DNA from: Bacillota bacterium
Lineage (GTDB): Bacteria > Bacillota > Clostridia > Christensenellales > Aristaeellaceae
Direction: 5' to 3'
Assembly: GCA_023395615.1 (NCBI GenBank)
Contig: JAEWYP010000019.1
Location: forward strand, 62,001-126,000
Length of the DNA stretch: 64,000 nucleotides
The notes under the pieces were generated by a model. That model saw only the letters and a program-made list of their open reading frames with translations. It was not told where the DNA came from and made no database searches. Positions 16,220-25,184 of this stretch are shown here, in pieces; the first letter of the stretch is position 1, and each line of letters begins with the position of its first letter. A program made the translations under genes and the position numbers.

Positions 16220-17674
16220 TTGGAAACGGAAATTCTGGTTATTGGCGGAGGCGTGATTGGCTGTGCTACAGCACGTGAGCTGAGCGCCTATCAGGCAAAG
16301 GTGACGGTACTGGAACGGGGTCCGGATGTGGCGTCCGGCGCGAGCAAAGCCAACAGCGGAATTGTTCATGCCGGTTTTGACGCAAAGCCCGGATCCGCCA
16401 AGGCGCACTTTAACGTGGAAGGCAGTCGGATGTATGAGGCGTATTGCCGATCGGTCGGCGCACCTTACACACAGCCCGGTGCGATGGTGCTTGCCTTTGA
16501 CGAGGAACAGCGCGCGCATGTAGAAAAGTTGTATCGCCAGGGTTTGGAAAACGGTGTAAAGGGTTTATCCGTTCTGGAACGGGATCAGGTGCTGGCACTG
16601 GAACCCAACACGAATCCGGAAGTGGTATGCGCTCTTCTGGCCGCCACCAGCGGTCTTACCAGTCCTTATGAACTTACCTGCGCGCTGGCCGACCATGCGG
16701 CGGTGAACGGCACACGTTTTCTGATGGATACGGAAGTAACGTCGGTTACATGGGAAAACGGCAGATACCGGGTTGCTACCAGTCGGGGCGAAATGGCCGC
16801 GGATATTGTGATAAATTGTGCGGGCGTGCAATCCGCGAAACTGCACAACCAGCTTTCTGAAAAGAAGTATACCATCACGCCGCGAAAAGGCGAATATTAT
16901 CTGCTGGATCGGGAGAACAAGCCGCTGTTCAGCCATACCATGTTCCAAACCCCCTCCAAGATGGGCAAGGGCGTACTGGTAAGCCCAACGGTTCACAATT
17001 CGCTGTTGCTCGGCCCTTCCGCTATGGATGTGACCGACTCAGGAGACGTATCCACAACGGCGGAAGCGCTGCGGCTGGTGCGTGATAAGGCGATGCTGAC
17101 CTGGCCGGGTGAGAATTTGCGCAGCGTGATTACAACGTTTGCGGGAATGCGTGCCCATGAACAGGGAGACGATTTTATCGTGGGCGCGATCGAAGGGTTG
17201 AAGGGTGCATACGAAGCCGTGGGCATCGAAAGCCCCGGGTTGACCGCCGCGCCCGCGATCGGGAAGGCGCTGTGCGAACAGATCGTCGCGGAGAAAGATC
17301 TGAAGCCCAAGGCGGAATGGCTTCCGGCTCCGAAACTGCCAAAGGCTTTCGCCGCCATGACAAACGAAGAACGGCAGCACGCCTGCGAAGAGAACCCGGA
17401 AAACGGCGTGCTGGTGTGCCGGTGCGAACAGGTGACCGAAGCGGAGGTGCGCGCAGCCATCCGCAGACCGGTTGGAGCCCGCAGTATAGACGGCGTGAAG
17501 CGCCGTACCCGCGCGGGGATGGGACGCTGTCAGGGCGGTTTTTGCAGTCCGCGCGTACTGGAAATCCTGTGTGAGGAACTGGGTGTGTCGCCAACCGCCA
17601 TTACCAAAGACGGGGGCGAAGGGTATGTGCTGGCGGGAACGCTGGCCGAAATTGCGCGGAAGGAGGATGCCTGA
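16220..17674 (+). CDS. GlpA-like FAD-dependent glycerol-3-phosphate dehydrogenase with BFD [2Fe-2S] domain
   Basis: 484 residues. The start is the TTG at 16220, eight bases after GGAGG (16207-16211); an earlier in-frame TTG (16205) overlaps that site. N-terminal FAD site VIGGGVIGCATARELS, then the D-amino-acid-oxidase-like fold (SGASKANSGIVHAGFDA) of the GlpA/GlpD/LhgO group. The C-terminal part has a bacterioferredoxin-associated-ferredoxin type cluster: CRCEQVTEAEV and later CQGGFC, four Cys likely binding [2Fe-2S]. Anaerobic GlpA in E. coli has the same plan. It is followed by an NAD/FAD oxidoreductase and a DUF1667 protein, a trio common in Clostridia and usually annotated as anaerobic glycerol-3-phosphate oxidation. 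The true electron acceptor is unknown. Confidence 0.85.
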   Translation: METEILVIGGGVIGCATARELSAYQAKVTVLERGPDVASGASKANSGIVHAGFDAKPGSAKAHFNVEGSRMYEAYCRSVGAPYTQPGAMVLAFDEEQRAHVEKLYRQGLENGVKGLSVLERDQVLALEPNTNPEVVCALLAATSGLTSPYELTCALADHAAVNGTRFLMDTEVTSVTWENGRYRVATSRGEMAADIVINCAGVQSAKLHNQLSEKKYTITPRKGEYYLLDRENKPLFSHTMFQTPSKMGKGVLVSPTVHNSLLLGPSAMDVTDSGDVSTTAEALRLVRDKAMLTWPGENLRSVITTFAGMRAHEQGDDFIVGAIEGLKGAYEAVGIESPGLTAAPAIGKALCEQIVAEKDLKPKAEWLPAPKLPKAFAAMTNEERQHACEENPENGVLVCRCEQVTEAEVRAAIRRPVGARSIDGVKRRTRAGMGRCQGGFCSPRVLEILCEELGVSPTAITKDGGEGYVLAGTLAEIARKEDA

Positions 17675-17675
17675 T

Positions 17676-18983
17676 ATGGAACATGCTTTACAGCCGAAAA
17701 ATGTGGATGTGCTGATCGTCGGCGCAGGTCCGGCAGGCCTCGCCGCGGCGATTGCCGCACGGGAAGCAGGTGCTGAAAACCTGCTGGTGCTGGAACGCGA
17801 ACCGGAAATGGGCGGAATCCTGAAACAGTGTATCCATAACGGCTTTGGGCTGCACCGTTTTAAAGAAGAACTGACCGGGCCTGAGTACGCGCAACGCGAC
17901 ATTGACCGCGTAAAAGAACTGGGTATCGAGGTGCGCTGCGGTACGACGGTACTGGAAGTAACGGCTGATCGGCAGGTAACCGCGATCAGCCGTGATCGGG
18001 GCGTACAGGTTTTTCGGGCGGGAGCTGTAATCCTGGCGATGGGTTGCAGAGAACGTCCACGCGGTGCGCTGGCGATCCCCGGCACTCGATGCGCCGGTAT
18101 TTTTTCGGCGGGTACGGCACAGAAATATGTCAATCTGGAAGGCTATATGCCCGGCCGCCGTGTGGTGATTCTGGGCAGCGGAGACATCGGATTGATTATG
18201 GCCCGCCGCATGACCCTGCAGGGGGCGAAAGTGCTCGCCTGTGTGGAAATCATGCCTTACTCCAGCGGGCTGAACCGTAACATCGTACAGTGCCTGCATG
18301 ACTACAACATCCCGCTGATGCTCAACCATACGGTGGTGGATATTCAGGGCCGGGAACGCCTGACCGGCGTTACGGTGGCAAAGGTGGATGAACACCGCCA
18401 GCCCATCCCCGGAACGGAAACGCATTTCGATTGTGATACGCTGCTGCTGTCCGTCGGGCTGATCCCTGAGAACGAGTTGAGCAAACAGGCGGGTGTGCCT
18501 TTAAGCTCGGCCACGCAGGGGGCGGTGGTGGATGATATGCTGCAAACCGAAATCCCCGGTATCTTTGCTTGCGGTAACGTGCTTCATGTGCACGACCTGG
18601 TTGATTTCGTGAGCGCGGAAAGCTTCAAAGCCGGTAAGGCCGCTGCGGAATACGCAGCAGGGAGAAAGAACGGAAGCAAGATCGCTCCGGTTGCGGACGG
18701 AACCGGCGTGCGTGGCGTGGTGCCTCAGAAGATTCGCATTCCAGACGCGAACAGCCCGGCTGAGGCAATCCAATTGATGTTCCGTCCCGCCTGCGTATAT
18801 GAAAACGCCACGATTCGCGTACTGGACGGTGATACGGAAATATACAAAGTGAAAAAGCGGATATTGGCTCCGGGTGAAATGGCGGATCTGACCCTGAAAC
18901 CTGAAACTGTACGCGCACTGTCCGGAGAAAAGATCACGGTCCTGATTGATGCGGACGGGGAGGTGTGCGCATGGAACAAATGA
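17676..18983 (+). CDS. FAD/NAD(P)-dependent oxidoreductase (partner of GlpA-like protein)
   Basis: 435 residues from the ATG at 17676, one base after the previous stop, with GGAGG (17662-17666). Two dinucleotide sites are visible: FAD-binding VGAGPAGLAAAIAAREAG near the N-terminus and NAD-binding ILGSGDIGLIMARRM in the middle. Between them is LAMGCRERPRGALAIPGTR and near the end IPGIFACGNVLHVHDLVDFV, the closing FAD motif of pyridine-nucleotide oxidoreductases. It probably passes electrons between NAD(H) and the GlpA-like protein. It is not the same family as E. coli GlpB. The last ~100 residues are an extra beta-rich domain. Confidence 0.83.
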   Translation: MEHALQPKNVDVLIVGAGPAGLAAAIAAREAGAENLLVLEREPEMGGILKQCIHNGFGLHRFKEELTGPEYAQRDIDRVKELGIEVRCGTTVLEVTADRQVTAISRDRGVQVFRAGAVILAMGCRERPRGALAIPGTRCAGIFSAGTAQKYVNLEGYMPGRRVVILGSGDIGLIMARRMTLQGAKVLACVEIMPYSSGLNRNIVQCLHDYNIPLMLNHTVVDIQGRERLTGVTVAKVDEHRQPIPGTETHFDCDTLLLSVGLIPENELSKQAGVPLSSATQGAVVDDMLQTEIPGIFACGNVLHVHDLVDFVSAESFKAGKAAAEYAAGRKNGSKIAPVADGTGVRGVVPQKIRIPDANSPAEAIQLMFRPACVYENATIRVLDGDTEIYKVKKRILAPGEMADLTLKPETVRALSGEKITVLIDADGEVCAWNK

Positions 18984-19324
18984 TAACTTGTATTAATTGC
19001 CCCATCGGATGCCGGATGACGGTCAATGTGGACAACGGTCAGGTGGTCAGCATTACCGGAAACGGATGCAAGCGCGGCATAGAATATGCGGCGCAGGAAA
19101 GCGTAGCGCCCAAACGGATGGTGACGGCAGTGGTTAGCGTTACCGGAAGGAAAACCCCGGTCAGTGTAAAAACACGCACGCCAATCCCCAAGGAGAAGAT
19201 ATTCGATTGTATGGCGGCTATTGAAAACGCAAAGATCGAAGCGCCTGTCCGCATGGGTGACGTTATTTGTAAAAACGTCTGCGATACGGGCGTTGACGTG
19301 ATTGCGACAAAAACTGTGTTATAA
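18971..19324 (+). CDS. DUF1667 protein, probable Fe-S subunit
   Basis: 117 residues from the ATG at 18971, seven bases after GGGGAGG and overlapping the previous gene by 13 bases. The N-terminus has CINCPIGCRMTV followed by GNGCKRG, a Cys pattern (CxxCxxxC...C) typical of a bound iron-sulfur cluster. DUF1667 proteins almost always occur behind GlpA-like/FAD oxidoreductase genes in Firmicutes. The exact role is unknown; an electron-transfer subunit is the simplest reading. Confidence 0.85.
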   Translation: MEQMITCINCPIGCRMTVNVDNGQVVSITGNGCKRGIEYAAQESVAPKRMVTAVVSVTGRKTPVSVKTRTPIPKEKIFDCMAAIENAKIEAPVRMGDVICKNVCDTGVDVIATKTVL

Positions 19325-19330
19325 ATTGCT

Positions 19331-19364
19331 TCAGCCCCTGCTTCTGTCCGGAAGCAGGGGCTGA
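19331..19364. terminator. Hairpin after DUF1667 gene
   Basis: A perfect 14-base stem, TCAGCCCCTGCTTC / GAAGCAGGGGCTGA, around TGTCCG, seven bases after the stop codon and between convergent genes. There is no T tract. Likely a bidirectional transcription end. Confidence 0.6.
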
Positions 19365-19432
19365 GATTGCTGAAGAAGGTCCATCTGCGGTCGGGTTTTA
19401 TCAAATATCTTGGGCTGTCAAGCGATGAGAAC

Positions 19433-20455
19433 TCAGGTCAAGAATGCCGGATCATACAGATTTTCGACTTTAATGCTGCGCTTCTGTCCTTCAATTTCCT
19501 TAATCATTACGGTCAACCGACGATTAACGGGGCAAGGCACACTCAACTCGTCGCCCTTCCCGGCGATATAGCCGTTGAAATAATCAATTTCAGTTGGCCG
19601 CCCTCGCTCCAGTGATTGCAGGCTGGAGCTTTTCAGGTTTTTATACTTCAACCCGACCAGAAAGATCACCGCGTGCCGACGGAAACGATCCCAAACATGG
19701 TGGCCGCGAAGTAATTTGTTGTAATCCAACTTGCCGCCAAAAGGGGGAACGGTAAGTTTCATAGCGTTCGCCACAGCCATCGCCTCTGTAATAATGGCAA
19801 GGAAGATTTTACGAGCTTGCCTGCGCTTCAGCATTTCTCCAAGCTTTAGCCCACAGATTGCTCCAAGGGATGTGATGCAGCTGTTAACGATCAATTTGCT
19901 GTACAGTTCCGCGAGAATATTATCGCTGATCAGCGTATCGGTTACAGTTGAAAGCAAAGCCTGAACGGGTTTCAGAGCATCCTGACTGCCTGCGATCCGG
20001 CCGATAATGAATTCCCCGCCGCTGGTCATTTCCAGATCGCCTGGACCAAGCAGTGTGGCGCCCCAGCCGATCACGCAGCCAACGGTTCGTTCTTTACCCA
20101 CAACCGAGGCAAGCGCATCCGTGCAGATACCGTTTTGAAGACTGAGCACGAGAGAATCTGCTTTCAGAAACGGCAAAAGATGGCGTGCTGCTGCGGGCAT
20201 ATCGTAAGCTTTCGTGGCAATCAGCGCAACTTCAAATTGTCCTTTTAATTCTTCGATCGCTGCCACAGCATGCACAGGCACGGTGAAATCGCCTTTTTTA
20301 CCAGTGACGTGTAATCCACGGCCTTCGGATAGCGTTGCGATATCCTGATGCTTACATACGAGGGTGACATCCACGCCGCCTTTGCGCATCAGCGCAGCGG
20401 TAATGCCTCCGATGGCGCCTGCTCCGATAACGACCACACGCATAGGTTGATCCAT
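19433..20455 (-). CDS. Ketopantoate reductase family protein (PanE/ApbA)
   Basis: 340 residues from the ATG at 20455, preceded by GGAGGG. N-terminal NAD(P) site VVVIGAGAIGGITAALMRKGG, followed by the PanE pattern LSLQNGICTDALASVVGKER and VIGWGAT, and the C-terminal helical domain starting ELYSKLIVNSCITSLGAICG with the conserved Lys and Asn of the active site. Classical PanE (~300 residues) makes pantoate for coenzyme A; this protein is longer and sits behind an RpiR-type regulator rather than in a pantothenate operon, so a different 2-oxo acid substrate is possible. Confidence 0.75.
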   Translation of the reverse strand: MDQPMRVVVIGAGAIGGITAALMRKGGVDVTLVCKHQDIATLSEGRGLHVTGKKGDFTVPVHAVAAIEELKGQFEVALIATKAYDMPAAARHLLPFLKADSLVLSLQNGICTDALASVVGKERTVGCVIGWGATLLGPGDLEMTSGGEFIIGRIAGSQDALKPVQALLSTVTDTLISDNILAELYSKLIVNSCITSLGAICGLKLGEMLKRRQARKIFLAIITEAMAVANAMKLTVPPFGGKLDYNKLLRGHHVWDRFRRHAVIFLVGLKYKNLKSSSLQSLERGRPTEIDYFNGYIAGKGDELSVPCPVNRRLTVMIKEIEGQKRSIKVENLYDPAFLT

Positions 20456-20584
20456 ATCTATTCGCCCTCCGGTTCCGACGATGCTGCTTCGATTCTATCA
20501 TCACACGGAGGCTTTGGCAAGCCGGATCAAAAGCGTAATGCTCAAGTAAACGTAAGAAGCACCATAACATCCAAAACGGTATAG

Positions 20585-21439
20585 TCAGCATTTGTCGCGG
20601 TTGAGTACCGCGGATGTTAATCTTGCGGAAAGATCGCAATCTTCCGGATTCGCCTGACAATAGGCGATATAGAGCACTTCCATCAAAAACAGCTGCGCGG
20701 ATTTTACACTCAGGTTTCCGCTTTGAAGCGGGCCTTCGTTTCCTCCGCAAAGGAAAAGAAGATCGCATAATTCGGCAAGAGGAGAACGGGCAAAGCGAGA
20801 AATGCAAATGGTGCGCGCCCCGGCTGTTTTTGCGGTCTGCGCAATGGAAAGGGTCTCCCGGGTGGCTCCGGAATAGGAAAACAGGATTGCGACGTCATCC
20901 GAAGTCATTAGCGATGCTCGCATCATCTGCAGGTACGCATCCGGCACGAACTCCGATTTTGCGCTGACGCGAAGAAAGCGATTGTGGGCTTCCATGGCGG
21001 ATGTGGAGGAAGAGCCGACACCGAAAAAGCAGATGTGCCTGGCATTGGTAAGCCACTGAGTTGCGGCAGAAAGCGTGGCGGGTACAATCAACTGATAGGT
21101 TTCCATCAAAACGGCAATGTTGTTGTTCAACACTTTCTGGATCATCACATCAGACGTGTCCGCGTTGGAAACGATGCAGCGGGATAAATCCGGCAGTGCT
21201 TGTGCTTCGCTGACCGATTGTGCTAAATCCACTTTAAAATCCTGATAGCCATTTTTACCCAAATGGCGGCAGAAGCGAAAAACGCTGGTGTCGCCAACAT
21301 CACAGGCACTGGCCAGCTCTGTGATCGTCATATACAGCACTTCCTTGGGACTGGTGAGGATGAAGTTCGCAATATTTCGTTCCGTACGGGTAAAAGTGTT
21401 ATAATTGGTCTTAATAGTGACAAACAAATCCTGCGACAT
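20585..21439 (-). CDS. MurR/RpiR family transcriptional regulator
   Basis: 284 residues. The start is the ATG at 21439, six bases after GGAG; an in-frame TTG twelve bases upstream is rejected. N-terminal HTH_6 domain (TRTERNIANFILTSPKEVLY, then ITELASACDVGDTSVFRFCR) and C-terminal SIS sugar-phosphate-binding domain (HICFFGVGSSSTSAMEAHNR, AILFSYSGATRETLSIAQTA). Such regulators respond to phosphorylated sugars. It lies upstream of the PanE-like gene on the same strand (129-base gap), so that gene may be cotranscribed or controlled by it. Consensus promoter upstream. Confidence 0.9.
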   Translation of the reverse strand: MSQDLFVTIKTNYNTFTRTERNIANFILTSPKEVLYMTITELASACDVGDTSVFRFCRHLGKNGYQDFKVDLAQSVSEAQALPDLSRCIVSNADTSDVMIQKVLNNNIAVLMETYQLIVPATLSAATQWLTNARHICFFGVGSSSTSAMEAHNRFLRVSAKSEFVPDAYLQMMRASLMTSDDVAILFSYSGATRETLSIAQTAKTAGARTICISRFARSPLAELCDLLFLCGGNEGPLQSGNLSVKSAQLFLMEVLYIAYCQANPEDCDLSARLTSAVLNRDKC

Positions 21440-21496
21440 TTTATGCTCCAAACGTTATCTAATATTGGTGACGCACGTATCTAAACTGTCAAAGTG

Positions 21497-21525
21497 ATTA
21501 TAGTGGGATGAATTCGACTTGTCAA
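21497..21525 (-). promoter_or_regulatory. Promoter of the rpiR-type regulator
   Basis: On the minus strand TTGACA (21525-21520) and TATAAT (21502-21497) with 17-base spacing: a full consensus promoter 57 bases before the start codon. The word AATTGAA occurs twice next to the -35 box (21524 and 21543, period 19), a possible binding site. The rest of the 311-base gap to the Zur gene is AT-rich and holds only the Zur promoter. Confidence 0.8.
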
Positions 21526-21683
21526 TTGAATATTAGTTCCGTAATTGAACAATGAAATATGGTCAATTTAACTAAAATATATTTAGACATGTTATGAAAT
21601 ATAAACGATATAAACTAAGGCTAAACAAGAACATGAAGTGCCGGCACGAATAATGTTTTCTATCAGATAGATCATATCATACG

Positions 21684-21732
21684 TTGACATATGGAATAAA
21701 CATGGTATAATATGAAAATGGTTATCAAATTC
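21684..21732 (+). promoter_or_regulatory. Promoter and candidate operator of the zinc uptake operon
   Basis: TTGACA (21684-21689) and TATAAT (21706-21711), spacing 16. Directly after the -10, an imperfect inverted repeat (GAAAATGGTTATCAAATTC, 21714-21732) covers the expected transcription start, the usual place for a Fur-family repressor. The operator reading is inferred. Confidence 0.6.
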
Positions 21733-21750
21733 GGCGCAGGAGGGATGAAG

Positions 21751-22173
21751 ATGGCTTCACGTGGGAACTATCAAACCAAGCAAAAAGAAGTGATTGCCGA
21801 GTACTTTCAGGCGCATCCCGACGCCTGCGTTACTGCAGAAGAAGTGTATGCGGCACTGGGAACCGATGTCGGGATGACCACGGTATACCGGGCCGTCGCC
21901 AGACTGTGTGAAGAAGGCGCGTTACGAAAATACGCACCTCAAAGCACCGGTAACCCGGCGCTGTACCAGCTGAATCCATGCAAAGAGAGCCATCTGCATA
22001 TCCGGTGTATGGACTGTGGCGCATTGGAGCATCTTCACTGTGATGTTGTTCACGATTTCACCAAACATTTGCTGGGGCAGCATGGCTTCGTTCTGGACGA
22101 AGGCCAAACGGTGCTTTACGGCCGATGCGAACGCTGTGAAGCCAAACGGAAAGAAGAACAGAAAAAACGTTAA
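21751..22173 (+). CDS. zur: Fur-family regulator, probably Zur
   Basis: 140 residues. The start is the ATG at 21751, six bases after AGGAGGG (21738-21744). An earlier in-frame ATG at 21712 touches the -10 box and cannot be used from that promoter. Winged-helix N-terminus (NYQTKQKEVIAEYFQAHPDA, then VGMTTVYRAVARL) and metal-binding C-terminus with HLHIRCMDCG and a second Cys pair, CERCEAK, forming the structural zinc site. Fur, PerR and Zur are alike in sequence; the zinc choice rests on the two zinc-type ABC transporter genes directly downstream. Confidence 0.85.
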   Translation: MASRGNYQTKQKEVIAEYFQAHPDACVTAEEVYAALGTDVGMTTVYRAVARLCEEGALRKYAPQSTGNPALYQLNPCKESHLHIRCMDCGALEHLHCDVVHDFTKHLLGQHGFVLDEGQTVLYGRCERCEAKRKEEQKKR

Positions 22174-22199
22174 CCATGGGAAGGGAGCCGGTCATCGGA

Positions 22200-22901
22200 A
22201 TGGCATTGTTAACCTGCAGGGACGTCGCTTTCGCTTATGAGGGCAGAACCGTCGCCTCCAAAATCAATTTGGACGTACAGGAAGGGGACTATCTCTGCAT
22301 CGTAGGAGAGAATGGGTCCGGGAAATCCACGCTGGTAAAGGGAATGCTCGGGCTTTTGGAGCCCTCTCATGGGAGTATTCGCTACGGAGACGGATTAAGC
22401 AGAAACGAGATCGGTTATCTGCCGCAGAAAAACCCCCTTCAACGTGATTTCCCAGCTTCGGTGTGGGAGGTCGTTTCTTCCGGATTTACAGCACGATCGA
22501 TGTTCTTAACGCGCGAACAGAAGCAGATCGCAGAAGAGAAAATGGCAATCATGCGCATCTCAGAGATGCGCAAGCGTAGCATGATGGAGTTATCCGGGGG
22601 ACAACAACAGCGAGTTCTGCTTGCCCGCGCCCTGTGCGCGACCCGGAAATTACTCCTGCTGGATGAGCCGGTTGCCGGATTGGACCCGGTATCCACCCGA
22701 GAGATGTATGACACGATCGCCGATTTACACCTGAACCGCGGTGTGACGGTCATTATGATTTCCCACGATATTAACGCTGCCGCAAGGAACGCGACGCACG
22801 TTCTTCACCTTCGCCATGAGCCTCTTTTTTACGGCACGGCTCAGGATTATCTGCAATCCGAGGTCTGCCATGCTTTTACGGGAGGCGAAGACGATGCTTA
22901 A
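22200..22901 (+). CDS. znuC: Zinc/manganese ABC transporter ATPase (ZnuC-like)
   Basis: 233 residues if the ATG at 22200 is used (AAGGGAG 12 bases upstream); an in-frame ATG at 22176 would add eight residues but has no ribosome site. Walker A GENGSGKST, Q-loop YLPQKNP, signature LSGGQQQR, Walker B LLLDEPVAGLDP and switch His in MISHDI are all intact. ATPase of a metal-chelate uptake system; it overlaps the permease gene by eight bases. No solute-binding protein gene is visible nearby. Confidence 0.9.
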   Translation: MALLTCRDVAFAYEGRTVASKINLDVQEGDYLCIVGENGSGKSTLVKGMLGLLEPSHGSIRYGDGLSRNEIGYLPQKNPLQRDFPASVWEVVSSGFTARSMFLTREQKQIAEEKMAIMRISEMRKRSMMELSGGQQQRVLLARALCATRKLLLLDEPVAGLDPVSTREMYDTIADLHLNRGVTVIMISHDINAAARNATHVLHLRHEPLFYGTAQDYLQSEVCHAFTGGEDDA

Positions 22902-23721
22902 TACAATCGGTCAAATGTTCAGTTACGCGTTTATGGTTCGCGCTCTCATCGTTGGGCTTCTCGTATCACTTTGCGCCGCACTGCTGGGTGTAAGCCTTGT
23001 ACTGAAAAGGTATTCTATGATTGGCGATGGGCTAAGTCATGTAGGTTTCGGCTCGCTGGCGGTTTCTTCTGCAATGGGGCTTGCTCCTCTGACTGTCGCT
23101 GTGCCGGTTGTAGTAGGTTCGGCCTTTCTGCTGTTACGTGTAAGCGAGCGGAGTAAAATTAAGGGCGATGCCGCAATCGGGATGATTTCTACAGGGGCGC
23201 TGGCGATTGGTGTACTGGTGTTGTCCCTCAGCAAGGGAATGACGACGGACATTAATAATTACCTTTTTGGCAGCATCCTTGCGATGAGTGAGAGCGATGT
23301 TTGGCTTAGCGTAATCCTTGCCATAGCAGTACTGACGATGTATGCGCTTTTCTACAGAAAATTGTTCGCCGTTACGTTTGACGAGACATTCGCGCGCGCG
23401 ACGGGGCTGGCTGCCGGTTTTTATAACATGCTACTGGCAATTCTGACTGCTGTAACCGTGGTGCTCGGTATGCGAATGATGGGCGCAATGCTGATTTCAA
23501 GCCTGATTTTATTTCCTGCCATTACCGCCATGCGACTTTGTAAAAGTTTCCATGGAGTAACCATCTGCGCCGCGATTATATCGATTGTTTGCTTTCTGCT
23601 GGGCCTCACAAGCTCGTACCTGTATAATACCCCATCAGGCGCAAGCGTTGTAGTGGCGAATATTCTTGCTTTTTTGCTCTTTTCCGGGATCGAGAAACTG
23701 CGTCAGCGCCGTACGGTATAA
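22894..23721 (+). CDS. znuB: Zinc/manganese ABC transporter permease (ZnuB-like)
   Basis: 275 residues from the ATG at 22894, eight bases after GGAGG (22881-22885). ABC-3 family permease with about eight membrane segments; family marks include YSMIGDGLSHVGFGSLAV near the second helix and ATGLAAGFYNMLLAIL later. Membrane subunit partnering the ATPase encoded just upstream. Last gene of the zur unit. Confidence 0.9.
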   Translation: MLNTIGQMFSYAFMVRALIVGLLVSLCAALLGVSLVLKRYSMIGDGLSHVGFGSLAVSSAMGLAPLTVAVPVVVGSAFLLLRVSERSKIKGDAAIGMISTGALAIGVLVLSLSKGMTTDINNYLFGSILAMSESDVWLSVILAIAVLTMYALFYRKLFAVTFDETFARATGLAAGFYNMLLAILTAVTVVLGMRMMGAMLISSLILFPAITAMRLCKSFHGVTICAAIISIVCFLLGLTSSYLYNTPSGASVVVANILAFLLFSGIEKLRQRRTV

Positions 23722-23829
23722 TCAGACAGAACGCATGATCAGCAATCCGGGAAACGTATTTTCTGCCTGAGAAGGAATAACGGGAGATATGTCGAAATGA
23801 TATAAAAACCGTTATAGGAGCTGAGCTAT

Positions 23830-24141
23830 ATGCGGCTACGCAAAAGAGTCAGGCTAACGCCGATTATTCTCCTGCTGGCTTGCGTATCCATCGTTTTTTT
23901 CTGGATTAGTTCCAGTTTGGACCGGGACATCAGCGATGCAGACGCCCAATACCAGCAGGCTGTTGCAGACGGCAACGAACTGGAAAACGCTCAGAATAAT
24001 TTAAAACAGACACTTTCCACCGTCAATAGCGACGCGTTTATTGAGAAACAGGCTCGCAATCTTTACGATTATATGAAACAGGACGAGCTTCGTATTGTCA
24101 TCACTAATCCTGAAGCGCTTTATGGCACCGACGGACATTGA
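23830..24141 (+). CDS. Septum formation initiator family protein (DivIC/FtsL-like)
   Basis: 103 residues from the ATG at 23830, nine bases after GGAG. Short basic N-terminus, one membrane segment (about 11-27, PIILLLACVSIVFFWI), then an extracytoplasmic coiled-coil (about 32-70) and a C-terminal part with FIEKQARNLYDYMKQDELRI, the usual ending of FtsB/DivIC proteins. Such proteins bridge FtsQ/DivIB and FtsW-FtsI in the divisome. Located just before a Ppx/GppA gene, a common Firmicutes arrangement. Confidence 0.85.
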   Translation: MRLRKRVRLTPIILLLACVSIVFFWISSSLDRDISDADAQYQQAVADGNELENAQNNLKQTLSTVNSDAFIEKQARNLYDYMKQDELRIVITNPEALYGTDGH

Positions 24142-24173
24142 CACGCGAAAAGAATGAGACGGGGGTGAGTACT

Positions 24174-25067
24174 TTGCGTGCGGCAGCCATTGGTATCGGC
24201 TCCAATTCTTTACGCATGCTGATCGCAGACCTTGAAAACGCACAGCTCCACCGCGTCCTGCGGGACAGAGAAGGGCTGCGCGTTTTTGCAGCGTTGGATG
24301 ATAACGGAGATATTTCGGAAGAGATGATAACCAGAGCCTGCACAAGCGTTAGTGCCATGGCGACTAAAGCGCGCAATATCGGCGCAGAGAAAATACATCT
24401 TTTTGCAACCAGTGCCGTGAGAGACGCGCGTAATCAACTTACTTTTTCGGAACGGTTATTACAAAGCACGGGCCTTCCCCTGGAAATTTGCACCGGGGAT
24501 ACGGAGGCTCAGCTTTCTTTTTTAGGGGCGACCGGAAGCGAGCGCTCCGGTATGATTGATATCGGGGGCGGATCAACAGAGATTGTCATCGGTCGTGGCG
24601 AGAAGATTGATTTTGCGAAGAGCCTTCAGATGGGCGCGGTACGCCTGTTCCGAGAAATACCCATTCGCAATGTGGAGGAAGCCTTTGCGGTCGTGTCACG
24701 GGCGGGGGAGATTTTAGCGCCGCAAAAAAAGGAAATTCTTTCACTGATGCCGCCTGTCGAATGGGTAGGGGTGGGTGGCACCTTCACTACAGCGGCAGCG
24801 CTGGCCCAGAATGTTCACTGGAATGAACGTTCGTACATCACCGGTTTTCCTCTCCGACGCACGGAGGTAGAACGAATCCTTGCTCTGCTTGCCCCCATGC
24901 CATTGGAGGTGCGAATGGCTCTGCCGGGAATCCAGCCCCAACGAGCAGATATTATTGCACATGGTATGGCTATCCTGCTATGTTGCATGAATGAGCTGAA
25001 CATCCCCCGAATGATCGTATCGGAGAGCGGCAACCTGGAGGGCTATCTGAAGAAGACATATCTGTAA
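24174..25067 (+). CDS. Ppx/GppA family phosphatase
   Basis: 297 residues, assuming the TTG at 24174 behind GGGGG as start; in-frame GTG (24165) and TTG (24138) are alternatives. Actin-like ASKHA fold: the phosphate-1 loop AIGIGSNSLRMLIAD, phosphate-2 motif MIDIGGGSTEIVIG, and VGVGGTFTTAAAL near the end. The family hydrolyses polyphosphate or (p)ppGpp 5'-phosphate; the sequence does not separate Ppx from GppA. At ~300 residues it is the short form lacking the C-terminal HD-like extension. Confidence 0.87.
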   Translation: MRAAAIGIGSNSLRMLIADLENAQLHRVLRDREGLRVFAALDDNGDISEEMITRACTSVSAMATKARNIGAEKIHLFATSAVRDARNQLTFSERLLQSTGLPLEICTGDTEAQLSFLGATGSERSGMIDIGGGSTEIVIGRGEKIDFAKSLQMGAVRLFREIPIRNVEEAFAVVSRAGEILAPQKKEILSLMPPVEWVGVGGTFTTAAALAQNVHWNERSYITGFPLRRTEVERILALLAPMPLEVRMALPGIQPQRADIIAHGMAILLCCMNELNIPRMIVSESGNLEGYLKKTYL

Positions 25068-25184
25068 TCGATATCAAGTTTTTATATCAGTCGGCAAAAT
25101 TACTGCTGACCAGTTTGTAAATAACATGATGAAACAACCGGGTTACCATAACTTGAAGTTATTAAACAGTTTCTATCTGTGTGT

